In this document: positions 7,119-14,850 of the stretch, in pieces
Layout of the letters: each line of letters begins with the position of its first letter
Position numbering within the stretch: the stretch's first letter is position 1
Origin: a virus
DNA length: 21,493 nucleotides
Virus record (IMG/VR): IMGVR_UViG_3300001850_000337
Location: 1-21,493 of that record
Direction: 5' to 3' (one strand)
Position numbers and translations under genes: made by a program
Notes under the pieces: model-generated
The model's database searches: none
The model's input: only the letters and a program-made list of their open reading frames with translations
Told to the model about the DNA's origin: nothing

Positions 7119-8087
7119 TTATTTACCTCTCTTTAAATCTTCCAATTTGTATTTCAACCATTCTTCTTCTTTAATACCGCTGTTAATGCACATTCTTTTT
7201 TCATCAGCTGTCAAAATCATCTGTTTTGAAGAATTGATTTTGCTTGTTGGTGATGAACTATAGGAATTTCTTACTCCACCTACATGCGCCGCAGATTCTA
7301 CAGTTTTTGCCGCTTGCCCTGCTCCTTTCTTTAATGTTGTAATGTAATTATCTATTGCGCCAAAGTATTCATCCGAGAAATAAACGTCTTTTTGACCATT
7401 ACGTGCTATCTGATTGTCCAAACGATTAACAAAATCTGCTACCTGATTTGCAAAAGCCTGATTGTATTTAGAACTTGTCGGTTGCAAATATGGATGATCT
7501 TCGAGCCAGTCGGCTATTATTTCAGCTTCTGTTTCGCCATAATCCAGATTGTTGTTTACAGGTGTAGGGTTTTCTGTTTTTTTTCCTGTGTAAGCCCATT
7601 TTTCAAGGTCATTGATAGCGTTCATAGCCTTGGTTAAAGCAAGATCAGCTTCGATAAGTCCGTCAACATCTCCGTCCTCAATAGCTCTCTTTTTGTTTTC
7701 CTTGGCTCGTTCCAATTCGGCATGAGCACTTTTTCCATAGTGATAAGTACCTGAGCTTAATGACTCCTCAAGCATCTGTTTAAGTTGTGCATTTTCTTTG
7801 GCCAACGCTTCTTTTTCGGCCATTATCTGATATTTGCGTTTTATCTCTTTCCAGAGTTTTTTATCTTTCTTTTTAGGAGCTTCTATTTCCTCTTCGGTTG
7901 CCTCCTGTGTTTCCTCTGGTTCTCCTTTTTCTTCTTCTGTGTTTTCAATTTCCTTTTCTTCTTCGCTTGAGGAATTTTTTAATTTTTCTATTTCCTCTAA
8001 AGCAGCTTGAATTTCAGCAAGACCTGTGCTGTCTTCCTGCAATTGTTGTTCTTGATTGTCTATAGATGTTTCTGGTGTTATATTCAT
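7119..8087 (-). CDS. Scaffold-like head assembly protein (charged, coiled-coil)
   Basis: This 322-residue protein has a highly acidic, Glu-rich first third (residues 1-75, including EEEKEIENTEEEKGEPEET), then a Lys-rich link and a predicted coiled coil near 80-150 (KKLWKEIKRKYQIMAEKEALAKENAQLKQ and ELERAKENKKRAIEDGD). A helical middle follows, and then a basic C-terminus (EEEWLKYKLEDLKRGK). This composition and the position two genes before the capsid module match phage scaffolding proteins, which direct shell assembly through a basic C-terminal helix and are then lost. There is no protease motif in it. The ribosome binding site GGAG lies 6 bases before the ATG. It follows the co-chaperonin gene after a large stem-loop. 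Identity is by composition and context, not by sequence family. Confidence 0.7.
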   Translation of the reverse strand: MNITPETSIDNQEQQLQEDSTGLAEIQAALEEIEKLKNSSSEEEKEIENTEEEKGEPEETQEATEEEIEAPKKKDKKLWKEIKRKYQIMAEKEALAKENAQLKQMLEESLSSGTYHYGKSAHAELERAKENKKRAIEDGDVDGLIEADLALTKAMNAINDLEKWAYTGKKTENPTPVNNNLDYGETEAEIIADWLEDHPYLQPTSSKYNQAFANQVADFVNRLDNQIARNGQKDVYFSDEYFGAIDNYITTLKKGAGQAAKTVESAAHVGGVRNSYSSSPTSKINSSKQMILTADEKRMCINSGIKEEEWLKYKLEDLKRGK

Positions 8088-8126
8088 CCTTACTCCTTTT
8101 TTTTAATTGGTAAATCAAATGGGGTG

Positions 8127-8187
8127 TTGTAGCTTTAAGTCAAGATTTGTCGAATCCCACTTCGCCTAAACTTGACTTAAGCTACAA
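8127..8187 (-). promoter_or_regulatory. Long stem-loop between the co-chaperonin and scaffold genes
   Basis: Arms at 8127-8144 and 8171-8187 pair over 17 bp with one bulged T (TTGTAGCTT.AAGTCAAG). The 26-base loop contains a second small hairpin (CGAA/TTCG). The right arm overlaps the stop codon of the co-chaperonin gene. No T-run follows on the minus strand, so it is not a plain terminator. It could be an mRNA processing or stability element that uncouples scaffold output from the genes before it. Confidence 0.7.
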
Positions 8188-8614
8188 TTCTTGTAATAGT
8201 CTTTGGGTTTTTTACCTTTCCTAGAATATAATCCTCCGTCATATAAATAGATGTAATGCCGTTATGAGCAAAACTATGACCGCTTGCTCTTGGAAACTGT
8301 ACCCAATCCCCTACTTGGCAATATGATCCGGTATATTGATAACGCTCTTGATCCTTATATACACCGGAAGCTGCTTTTATCACTAACCCAGTCAAATTAG
8401 TTAGTTTTGCATCTTGATTTAATTTACTAATGGATTCATCAGGTAATAAAAGACTTCCTATTTGTGTGATTTTTTTAGGCACGTATACCCTTATCAACAA
8501 TTGATAACCAACTGGATCGACTCCATCGTATTTAGCTATCTCTTCTTCTAGCGAATAGTTGTCAAAATCAATACCCAAGTCATCTTTTAAAATTTCATCA
8601 ATATTTTTGATCAT
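8177..8614 (-). CDS. Phage-encoded GroES-like co-chaperonin
   Basis: This 145-residue protein has a Cpn10-like core at about residues 34-135 after an acidic extension of 30 residues. Visible landmarks are PVGYQLLIRVYVPKK (35-49, the first strand, like 'PLxDRVLVKxxx'), then TQIGSLLLPDE (50-60, equivalent to the mobile loop that docks on GroEL, with GxLLLP in place of GGIxLP), LTGLVIKAASGVY, VGDWVQFPRASG (101-112), and TEDYILGKV at the end, like 'ExDILAxV'. Phage co-chaperonins such as T4 gp31 replace GroES so that host GroEL can fold the capsid protein. The position next to the scaffold gene and in the capsid operon fits that role. The 64-residue gene upstream overlaps it by 17 bases. A strong AAGGAG site precedes the ATG. 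Confidence 0.78.
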   Translation of the reverse strand: MIKNIDEILKDDLGIDFDNYSLEEEIAKYDGVDPVGYQLLIRVYVPKKITQIGSLLLPDESISKLNQDAKLTNLTGLVIKAASGVYKDQERYQYTGSYCQVGDWVQFPRASGHSFAHNGITSIYMTEDYILGKVKNPKTITRIVA

Positions 8615-8792
8615 TTAAACTCCTTTTTTCTGTTTCTTGACATATTTCAATAGCATGTAACAAGCCGTGAATACGACCTATATAGTACTTATAATTATCA
8701 TAACTGGTCATATTTCCTGCTGTTACAGACTGCTCCAGTTCTGTTTTTGCCTTAATAAAAGCTTCAATTAAATCTACTGTGATCAATCGCAT
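8598..8792 (-). CDS. Small helical protein of the portal-capsid operon, unknown
   Basis: This 64-residue protein is predicted to be mainly alpha-helical (LIEAFIKAKTELEQSV, then YKYYIGRIHGLLHAIEICQE). The second helix 'YxxxxGxIxGLxxAIEIxxE' resembles short phage proteins often found next to portal genes, but I cannot name a family. It overlaps the co-chaperonin start by 17 bases and begins 5 bases after the basic protein, so it is embedded in the operon. The upstream AAGGGAAG tract is 13 bases away, a little far for a ribosome binding site. Its function is unknown. Confidence 0.6.
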   Translation of the reverse strand: MRLITVDLIEAFIKAKTELEQSVTAGNMTSYDNYKYYIGRIHGLLHAIEICQETEKRSLNDQKY

Positions 8793-8797
8793 TTAAT

Positions 8798-9157
8798 TTA
8801 TAAAACTTCCCTTAACGATTTTTTCTTGAATTTTTTAGGTAGTCCTTGAGGTGTTGCTTCTTCATGACGGATTTTAGCCACTCCTCCCATAGCAAATTTT
8901 TGAATGGTTTTTGCTTTTCTGCCTGCGTTATCCATATCGCAGCGTTCCATTTTTTCCTCTTTTTTGGATTCCATTTTTTCATGTTTGTTGACATGACCTC
9001 CAGTTTTAAAAGGTCTGACCTTTTCTTTTTCAGCGCAGGATTTTGAATAATAAACATCCTTTGCCTTGCCTGGGTGGTTAAGTAGTTTTTCAGCTTTTAC
9101 TCTCATTGCATCACGTTTGCCTTGATAGCCGGCTTTCATATTTTTATTGATTTCCAT
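8798..9157 (-). CDS. Small Lys-rich phage protein with FxxGG motifs
   Basis: This 119-residue protein is very basic and repeats short glycine motifs, PFKTGGHV near residue 50 and KFAMGGVAKIRH near 88, joined by Lys/Glu-rich linkers. Small lysine-rich proteins with FxxGG(x)V repeats occur beside portal genes in many environmental podovirus-like phages. They may bind DNA or capsid proteins, but I know of no firm function. The ATG lies inside the last 14 bases of the portal gene and has an AGGAG ribosome binding site, showing translational coupling. Another frame (8812-9057) is open over the same stretch, but this frame fits the operon and motif better. Confidence 0.62.
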   Translation of the reverse strand: MEINKNMKAGYQGKRDAMRVKAEKLLNHPGKAKDVYYSKSCAEKEKVRPFKTGGHVNKHEKMESKKEEKMERCDMDNAGRKAKTIQKFAMGGVAKIRHEEATPQGLPKKFKKKSLREVL

Positions 9158-11453
9158 TTGAATACTCCTGTTTGGTTAATTCGGTTTCTGATTTTAACTT
9201 CGCCATATCTTCATTGGACTCTATCTTGGCTTTTTCTTTTTCAAAATCGAGTTGGGCTTTGAAAATATCTGTCTCAGCTTTTAAGTTAGCTATTCTTTCT
9301 TTAGCCGCAGTGTCAGCTTGTTTTTGCTGTATGTCTGCCATAAGAAGAGTATTTGGATCAAACTGCCCTCCTGCCTGATCTATATTTGTTTCTGGTAATA
9401 CGTTTGCTATTGCCAGTGCAATGGTATTCTGAACTTGTGGGTCTTGTATTTGTTCAAGCGGTGGCAATTCGTATCCTAGTAATTGCTGCATCTGTATAAA
9501 ATACTCAAACGCTTCATGTTCTTTAATATGAGCAAGTAAAATAGGTTGCAAGTCAGGGTTTTGTTTTGCAAATTCGCCATGAATAAGTTTATGAGCTGCG
9601 TGTTCCTGCCAAATAGCAGCTTTAACAGGTAATCCTTTTAAAGTATTGATATTCTCGTTAATAGGATCAAGCGGTAGTATTTCCTGTTCCTGTGGAGGAG
9701 GAGGTTTTAAAATGCCGTTTATTTCCTGATTATCAAGTCCTTGAGATTTATAAACCATCGCAAAAACGTTTCGCAAATCATGAAGTTCTGGAGCTTGCAT
9801 TGCTACTTCCATTGTAGCTCTTGCTTTCATTATCCGTTGAACAGTGGAATTTGTTGCTGGATCAGAAATAGGAATAATAGCTATCTCGTCACTAAAATCA
9901 CCAGATGTTATTTCCTGCTGATTTTGATTAACACTAAATTGTTGAACTGTTATAGTTTTGCTAAACAGTTTATTGATTAGTTGCAATTCATAAGTTAAAG
10001 AATAATGAATTGAACGAAGCACTGCTGACTGAATACGATTTTGCGTTTCCAGAAAAGCCATTACAGTGCCAGTTGCAATATCTTCTTTTGAATCAAGCAT
10101 TCCCATTTCACTTGTTGAACTAAGCTCCTTGGTTTGATTCATTATTTCATTTCTAAGTTCTCTAAGCACATTTGACGGCTCGGAGTAAGGAAGAGGCATA
10201 AATGCTTCTGCAAGCGGAACTCCCCCTGTATCAACTTCCACAAATTCACCCGGACCTACAATTATATCGTTCTGCTGCTGTTTGAATCCTTTTGCACGCA
10301 AACCTGCTGGTAAATTTTTGAATGTTCCAGCATCAACTAACTGCCGAAGTAATTTTGTAAGTGTAATTGAATTTGAACCAATAAGATGAGCAAGACCAAG
10401 TCCATAAATACCAAAGCCCGGGAGATAATTATACTGGATAAAATAATTCTCTCTTGTTTGTGTTTCATCATCCTCAGCCCAGTTTCTTCTGATTGACAAG
10501 ACTTCCCGAGAGATTTTATCGATAGTTACAATGTAAGGAAGAGGAATTGTGTTGTCTTTTTTGCTAAAACTATCTTTTTTGTTATATTCGTCCAGATTCA
10601 AGTAAGTATGAATTTCATAAATAGGAAATAAAGAACGTTTTTGATATACACTAAGATCAACATCCTTTTTAATCTTACTTAAATAATTGTCATTATCGTT
10701 ATTGTCGTTAACTTCCTGAGTTTTTAAATAAGGAAGTTCTACGTCTCTATAAATGTTATTCTGCTGGTTTAAAATAATCTCTCTTTTTGAAAGATGTAAA
10801 ACATGCGTCAAACGATTTGACTCAATAATCGAAGTGCAATCACTATCAATTATAAAATCCTGCGGCATAATGAAACGGCTTATAGGACGCTGAAGTATTT
10901 TATCGTAATAAACCTTTTTAAATCCGCTCCCGTATAAACCAAGATATAATAAAAACCTTTCAAAGTCAGAATAATAAGATTTATCGACTACAGTAAGATA
11001 ATAGTTAAGCCAGTCTTTTACTTTTTCACCTTTGTTTAACATTTCCTCCGTTTCCATACCATTGATTTTAAAACCGGTTGGACCTGATTGAGGTAATAAC
11101 TCAGATCTAACTGTTGAATAAAAACGAATCAGGGAATTAGCAAGAGTTGTATCAAAGGTTCTGGTAGATTGACGAAAAGGCACGTTTTCTAGGTCTTCAA
11201 TTTCAAAACCTAAATATTGTTTCACCTTTTCAACTGACTCTATCCAGTTTTTTCTGGATTCATTGTCTTTCTCAATAGTTTCAATTAAAAAAGATGAAAG
11301 TTTGTTTAAACCCTCTACAGAAAAGTCTTCAGCTAGATTTTGGTAAAAATTATCCGAGTTGGTTTCTTCAGGAACTGGAGCACCTATTTCATAAACACTC
11401 GAACCATCTTCCAAATCTTCTATTTTTCTGATATTATCCAAAGCTGTTTTCAT
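9144..11453 (-). CDS. Portal protein (podovirus-like head-to-tail connector)
   Basis: The portal ring occupies one vertex of the capsid and passes DNA in and out. This 769-residue protein is in the usual size range for P22-like and related podovirus portals. Its N-terminal region has WIESVEKVKQYLGFE, FRQSTRTFDTTLANSLIRFYS and LLPQSGPTGFKI (about 68-130), a layout I recognise from long portals of environmental podoviruses. The middle includes GSGFKKVYYD, FIMPQDFIIDSDC and NYLPGFGIYGLGLAHLIGSN; the last is the typical core near the ring helices. The final 65 residues are a coiled coil (DTAAKERIANLKAETDIFKAQ), matching the extended barrel tail of such portals. It lies apart from the terminase, separated by the plus-strand insertion. 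No good ribosome binding site is seen before the ATG. Confidence 0.88.
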   Translation of the reverse strand: MKTALDNIRKIEDLEDGSSVYEIGAPVPEETNSDNFYQNLAEDFSVEGLNKLSSFLIETIEKDNESRKNWIESVEKVKQYLGFEIEDLENVPFRQSTRTFDTTLANSLIRFYSTVRSELLPQSGPTGFKINGMETEEMLNKGEKVKDWLNYYLTVVDKSYYSDFERFLLYLGLYGSGFKKVYYDKILQRPISRFIMPQDFIIDSDCTSIIESNRLTHVLHLSKREIILNQQNNIYRDVELPYLKTQEVNDNNDNDNYLSKIKKDVDLSVYQKRSLFPIYEIHTYLNLDEYNKKDSFSKKDNTIPLPYIVTIDKISREVLSIRRNWAEDDETQTRENYFIQYNYLPGFGIYGLGLAHLIGSNSITLTKLLRQLVDAGTFKNLPAGLRAKGFKQQQNDIIVGPGEFVEVDTGGVPLAEAFMPLPYSEPSNVLRELRNEIMNQTKELSSTSEMGMLDSKEDIATGTVMAFLETQNRIQSAVLRSIHYSLTYELQLINKLFSKTITVQQFSVNQNQQEITSGDFSDEIAIIPISDPATNSTVQRIMKARATMEVAMQAPELHDLRNVFAMVYKSQGLDNQEINGILKPPPPQEQEILPLDPINENINTLKGLPVKAAIWQEHAAHKLIHGEFAKQNPDLQPILLAHIKEHEAFEYFIQMQQLLGYELPPLEQIQDPQVQNTIALAIANVLPETNIDQAGGQFDPNTLLMADIQQKQADTAAKERIANLKAETDIFKAQLDFEKEKAKIESNEDMAKLKSETELTKQEYSNGNQ

Positions 11454-11478
11454 TTACGCATAACTTAAACTTTAATGA

Positions 11479-11487
11479 ATTATATCA
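11479..11487 (-). promoter_or_regulatory. Candidate extended -10 promoter for the portal-led late operon
   Basis: On the minus strand the sequence reads TG-A-TATAAT inside ATGTGATATAATTC, a perfect extended -10 box. No good -35 is present. Transcription would start near 11472, about 20 bases before the portal ATG. The same TGTGATAT core occurs at the candidate capsid promoter (5491-5499), suggesting a shared late-promoter signature. Confidence 0.5.
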
Positions 11488-11488
11488 C

Positions 11489-11830
11489 ATGTTAGAGATT
11501 CTTGAAAAATTTGTTAAAAACCTTGAAAAGCTTGATAAATACTATGTTTTAAGACAAGAAAAAGAACATGTAATTATAGGCACTAAAATAGAATTTTTAG
11601 AACATAAACCAGAAATAACGCAAGTTTTTAGCACTTATAAACCAAAACCTGAAATAAAAACCTTACCAGTTTTTTTTCTAGTAACAGTTACTTCAAAACC
11701 TTTGGATTTAGATAAAACTTTCTTAAACAAAAAATTACCAATTCTTAGTATTAATAAATATAAAAAATTATCAGAAAAATTAACTTTAGATTTATTGGAT
11801 GAGTTTGTTTTAAATAATTTTAAATATTAA
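11489..11830 (+). CDS. Unknown 113-residue protein in the plus-strand insertion
   Basis: I do not recognise this protein. It is lysine-rich and predicted to be alpha/beta: an N-terminal helix (EILEKFVKNLEKLDKYY), a strand-rich middle (EHVIIGTKIEFLEH and TLPVFFLVTVTS) and a C-terminal helical part (YKKLSEKLTLDLLDEFVLNNF). There is no signal peptide or membrane segment. The start is only 35 bases from the divergent portal start, and no ribosome binding site is visible before it, so the true start may differ. It points away from the portal and toward the recombinase remnant, in a plus-strand block inside a minus-strand phage module, which suggests it arrived with that insertion. Confidence 0.5.
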   Translation: MLEILEKFVKNLEKLDKYYVLRQEKEHVIIGTKIEFLEHKPEITQVFSTYKPKPEIKTLPVFFLVTVTSKPLDLDKTFLNKKLPILSINKYKKLSEKLTLDLLDEFVLNNFKY

Positions 11831-11921
11831 TGTTATTGTTCATTCTTTTTTAAGAAATCAAATTTGTTACTGTTAGGGGGTCTAAACGTAAACCTCAGAT
11901 TTTTTTGTTAATTAATTTTAG

Positions 11922-12464
11922 TTCATTTTTAACGACGCTTTAAAAAACGCAGGGTGTCAAAAAATATTTAATGAAGTTGCTAAAGGTGCAAAAGCAGATA
12001 GACCGGAATGGTTAAAACTACTTAGTGAAATTCAGAAAGGTGATACTTTAATAGTATGGAAACTGGATCGAATGGGTAGATCATTACATCATCTAATTAA
12101 AGTGGTAAATGATTTGATAGCTAAAGGGGTTGATATTATCAGCATACAAGACCCTTTAAATACAACTTCTGCACAAGGAAGATTAATGTTTTATATGTTT
12201 GCGTCTCTTGCTGAATTTGAAAAAGATTTAATACGTGAAAGAACCATGGCGGGACTTAAATCTGCTAGAGCAAGAGGAAGAATAGGTGGTAGGCCAAAAG
12301 GTTTGTCTGAAAAAGCCAAAAAAGTTGCATGTGTAGCTGAAGCTCTGTACTTGCAAAACGAATTAAAAACCGATGATATAGCTGAACAACTAGGAATTTC
12401 AAAAACAACATTATATAAATATTTAAGAGCAAGAAACGTACAAATAGGTGTTCCTAATCTCTAG
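11922..12464 (+). pseudogene. Serine recombinase (Pin/Hin-type resolvase-invertase), N-terminally truncated
   Basis: The frame opens after a TAG at 11919-11921 and reads NDALKNAGCQKIFNEVAKGAKADRPEW, then GDTLIVWKLDRMGRS, IISIQDPLNTTSAQGRLMFYMFASLAEFEKDLIRERT, and a C-terminal helix-turn-helix (DDIAEQLGISKTTLYKYLRA). This is a small serine recombinase from about residue 20 onward. The Arg pair in LDRMGRS and the dimer helix are kept. The first 20 or so residues, including the catalytic serine of 'GYARVST', are absent in all three frames upstream. A start at the ATG at 12072 would remove even more. It is therefore most likely a dead remnant, possibly still DNA-binding. Its stop codon shares the palindrome CTAG with the oppositely oriented terminase stop. 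Confidence 0.8.
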
Positions 12465-14068
12465 TATACTTTTATTTCTTTATAATAAGACGGAGGACTT
12501 GGTCGTTCGTCTTTAGGATGACGTAAAAATTGACCATCTTTCAGTTTTAATAATGCCTGTGTCATAGTATCAACCAAGTCACGTGATTCACTGTTTGGAA
12601 AACAAGCTACAGATTCTATAAATTCGTCAGCAAAAGGTAATAATTTGTCATAGCTTGGAGGTTTAGCAGGTAACCAAACTCTACCCCCCTCAATTAAAGG
12701 AGTAATCAACCTTACTCGTTGAAGTTTATCGCCATATTTATTGGGAACAAATGGAATAGCCCTAATTCCCGCTAGTGCCAAATCCTGTATTAATGGATCA
12801 CCTGAGGCTTTTGCTTCAATTAAACACATATCAACAGGACGTCCCTTAAATAAAGGATTTCTAACTTTACCGGTATCTCTATAATCAAAGTATAACCTCT
12901 TTGTCATCTCTCTAAGCTCGGGATATTCCACTCTATCCCGCCACATGGATAATAAAATAACATTTTCTACGTAGTTGTGATCGTAAAATACACCCCATGT
13001 AGTACATGCTGAATAAGCTGAAACATCTTTTGCAGTAAGTGCAGTGTCCCACGACATAATTACGAACTCAATCTCAGGAGGAGTAGTATCCTTCCACCAG
13101 CAAAACCAAGGTTTTTTAATTATTCCACCCTCTTCAGGTGCTGGTCTTTGCTGATATTGTCCCGCATAACCATAAGAGCCAAGTTCATTTTTATACTTGT
13201 TGATTTCTTTTGCGGAAAATCGTTCTTCGGAAAGTAATTGCCCCTCTTTTACTCTCGGGTCTTCCCATATTTGGCCATCAGTACTTGGTAAAACTATCGT
13301 TCTTGAACGTCTTTTTTCTTCAAATTCCATAGGTAAAATCAATTTTACCCACTCGCCTCCATCATCATTAGCCATAATATGGCCAGATATATCTTTTTCG
13401 TGTATTCTTTGTTGTACAACAATACGAATATCTTTTTTAGGATTGTTTAAACGGGTTGACCATACTTGATCCCACCAATTATTCGCCCCATCCCGTTTTG
13501 CATCTGAAGCTCCGTCAGCAGCAGAGTTACCATCATCAACAATCAGGATCGAGCCCCCTTTTCCTGTACTTGTTCCTCCTACAGATGTTGCTATACGATA
13601 ACCGGTTTTGTTGTTATCGTAAAAACTTTTGGCATTTTGATCTTTAGATAATTGAAAAATCTTCCCCCAGTTTTTCTGATACCAATCAGACTCAATAAGT
13701 CGTCTACATTTTAAAGAATGTTCTATTGTTAAAGAACTTGCATAAGAGGCGTACATAAACTTTTCTTCTGGGTTATGAATCCATGCCCATGCTGGAAAAG
13801 CTATTGATATTAAACCGGTTTTTCCGGTTCGAGGAGGTATATTAATGAGAAGATTTTTTATTTGACGTTTATAACAAGCTTCTAAATGTTCAGAAATTGC
13901 TTGAATATGCCAGCCATCAATAAAAGGGGTTTTTCCCTCTATGATAGGCCAAGCTTGTTTTAAAAAACTATACAGAGAGCAAGTTGCTTCTAGAACGCTT
14001 AAATAATTTTTTGCTTTAACCAGTTCCTCAGGAGTTATTAAGGAACTGGTTATGAAATCTACTTGCAT
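12461..14068 (-). CDS. terL: Terminase large subunit (packaging ATPase-nuclease)
   Basis: This 535-residue enzyme pumps phage DNA into the prohead and cuts it. The ATPase half shows a Walker A-like PPRTGKT at residues 78-84, an ASYASSLT segment near 107-114, Walker B ILIVDD at 174-179 and a coupling motif VVQQRIHEKD near 217-226. The nuclease half (RNase H fold) has SWDTA at 339-343 (first Asp 341), EAKASGDP at 418-425, and a final acidic patch RDLVD at 496-500. The length is normal and nothing is missing. No small terminase is recognisable nearby. The gene begins 3 bases after the beta-barrel gene on the same strand, and no ribosome binding site is obvious, so translation may be coupled. It is cut off from the portal by about 1 kb of plus-strand genes. 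Confidence 0.93.
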   Translation of the reverse strand: MQVDFITSSLITPEELVKAKNYLSVLEATCSLYSFLKQAWPIIEGKTPFIDGWHIQAISEHLEACYKRQIKNLLINIPPRTGKTGLISIAFPAWAWIHNPEEKFMYASYASSLTIEHSLKCRRLIESDWYQKNWGKIFQLSKDQNAKSFYDNNKTGYRIATSVGGTSTGKGGSILIVDDGNSAADGASDAKRDGANNWWDQVWSTRLNNPKKDIRIVVQQRIHEKDISGHIMANDDGGEWVKLILPMEFEEKRRSRTIVLPSTDGQIWEDPRVKEGQLLSEERFSAKEINKYKNELGSYGYAGQYQQRPAPEEGGIIKKPWFCWWKDTTPPEIEFVIMSWDTALTAKDVSAYSACTTWGVFYDHNYVENVILLSMWRDRVEYPELREMTKRLYFDYRDTGKVRNPLFKGRPVDMCLIEAKASGDPLIQDLALAGIRAIPFVPNKYGDKLQRVRLITPLIEGGRVWLPAKPPSYDKLLPFADEFIESVACFPNSESRDLVDTMTQALLKLKDGQFLRHPKDERPSPPSYYKEIKVY

Positions 14069-14071
14069 AGA

Positions 14072-14770
14072 TTAAAGATCAAATCTTATACCTAAAGAAA
14101 AATGATGCCCTTTATATTTATTGGAAATATTATTATTTTTGATTTTTCCGTAGTCTCTCCAGCTATAAGTCAAATCAAAATGACCTATGGAATTAAAATT
14201 TTTACTTGTTCCAATCATTAAAGAATAAGTAAAATTGGTTGTTTTGTCACTTTTTGCATTTTTAATAATTGACGGAAAAGAGCGTAAATTTCCCTCGTCT
14301 ATAAAATGACCAGATACTAAAAAAGATTTATTTTCCCTGATTTTAACACCACCAGCTCCTACTCCGATAAAAATCTGAAAAGCAGGTCTGTTTAAAATAT
14401 TATAATGATAATTAAATTTTAAAGATTTGCCAAAAACTTTCCTTTTTGTTGATTTAGTTCCTATAGTATAAACTTCATTTTCAAGAAAATTAAAATTGCC
14501 TGTTTGGTCGTTATATAAAAAATTCAAATTTTCAAACAGCAATTCTATTCTTGAATTGTCATTAATATAATAACCTAATCCCACTCCGAATACAGGTGAA
14601 GTTGCTGACTCATGGATTAAATTAAAATTTTCACAGTGATTTTTTTCTTTAACAGAAGAAAGGTTACTAACTGTAAATGGTATCGTTAAGTATAAATCTT
14701 TACTTAAAGCTGTGGAATTATTTAGTATTATTGTTCCTAACAATATAATTGCTAAACTTTTTTTTAACAT
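14072..14770 (-). CDS. Outer-membrane beta-barrel protein (small Omp type)
   Basis: This 232-residue protein starts with a signal peptide (MLKKSLAIILLGTIIL...TALS, cleavage near residue 23). The rest has alternating amphipathic strands ending in GHHFSLGIRFDL, as expected for a barrel C-terminus. FGVGLGYYINDNSRIELLFENLNF at about residues 60-83 and FQIFIGVGAGGVKIRENKS resemble the eight-stranded opacity/OmpA-like surface antigens of Rickettsiales. It is not a phage structural protein. Its stop is only 3 bases before the terminase start, so the two probably share a transcript. That makes it a candidate lysogenic-conversion gene, for example one that changes the cell surface or blocks related phages. 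Function is inferred from the fold and position. Confidence 0.75.
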   Translation of the reverse strand: MLKKSLAIILLGTIILNNSTALSKDLYLTIPFTVSNLSSVKEKNHCENFNLIHESATSPVFGVGLGYYINDNSRIELLFENLNFLYNDQTGNFNFLENEVYTIGTKSTKRKVFGKSLKFNYHYNILNRPAFQIFIGVGAGGVKIRENKSFLVSGHFIDEGNLRSFPSIIKNAKSDKTTNFTYSLMIGTSKNFNSIGHFDLTYSWRDYGKIKNNNISNKYKGHHFSLGIRFDL

Positions 14771-14850
14771 AATAGAATATCCAATTAATTTATTATGTTT
14801 AGTTTAGCAGATTTTTTTAAAATCTTTAAAAATCGTAAAAACTGAGGTTT

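Noticed and set aside
7785-7970. Phe-rich plus-strand frame that looks like a membrane protein
   Set aside because: It is the antisense of the Glu/Lys-rich part of the scaffold-like gene; GAA/AAA codons read backward give Phe and Ser/Leu runs.
8812-9057. Second open minus-strand frame overlapping the Lys-rich gene
   Set aside because: The chosen frame starts inside the portal end with a good AGGAG site and shows FxxGG motifs. The other frame has no site and is a by-product of the same A-rich sequence.
11922-12464. Active DNA invertase switching tail fibres
   Set aside because: The catalytic serine region is missing in every frame and no inverted recombination sites flank a fibre gene in the window.
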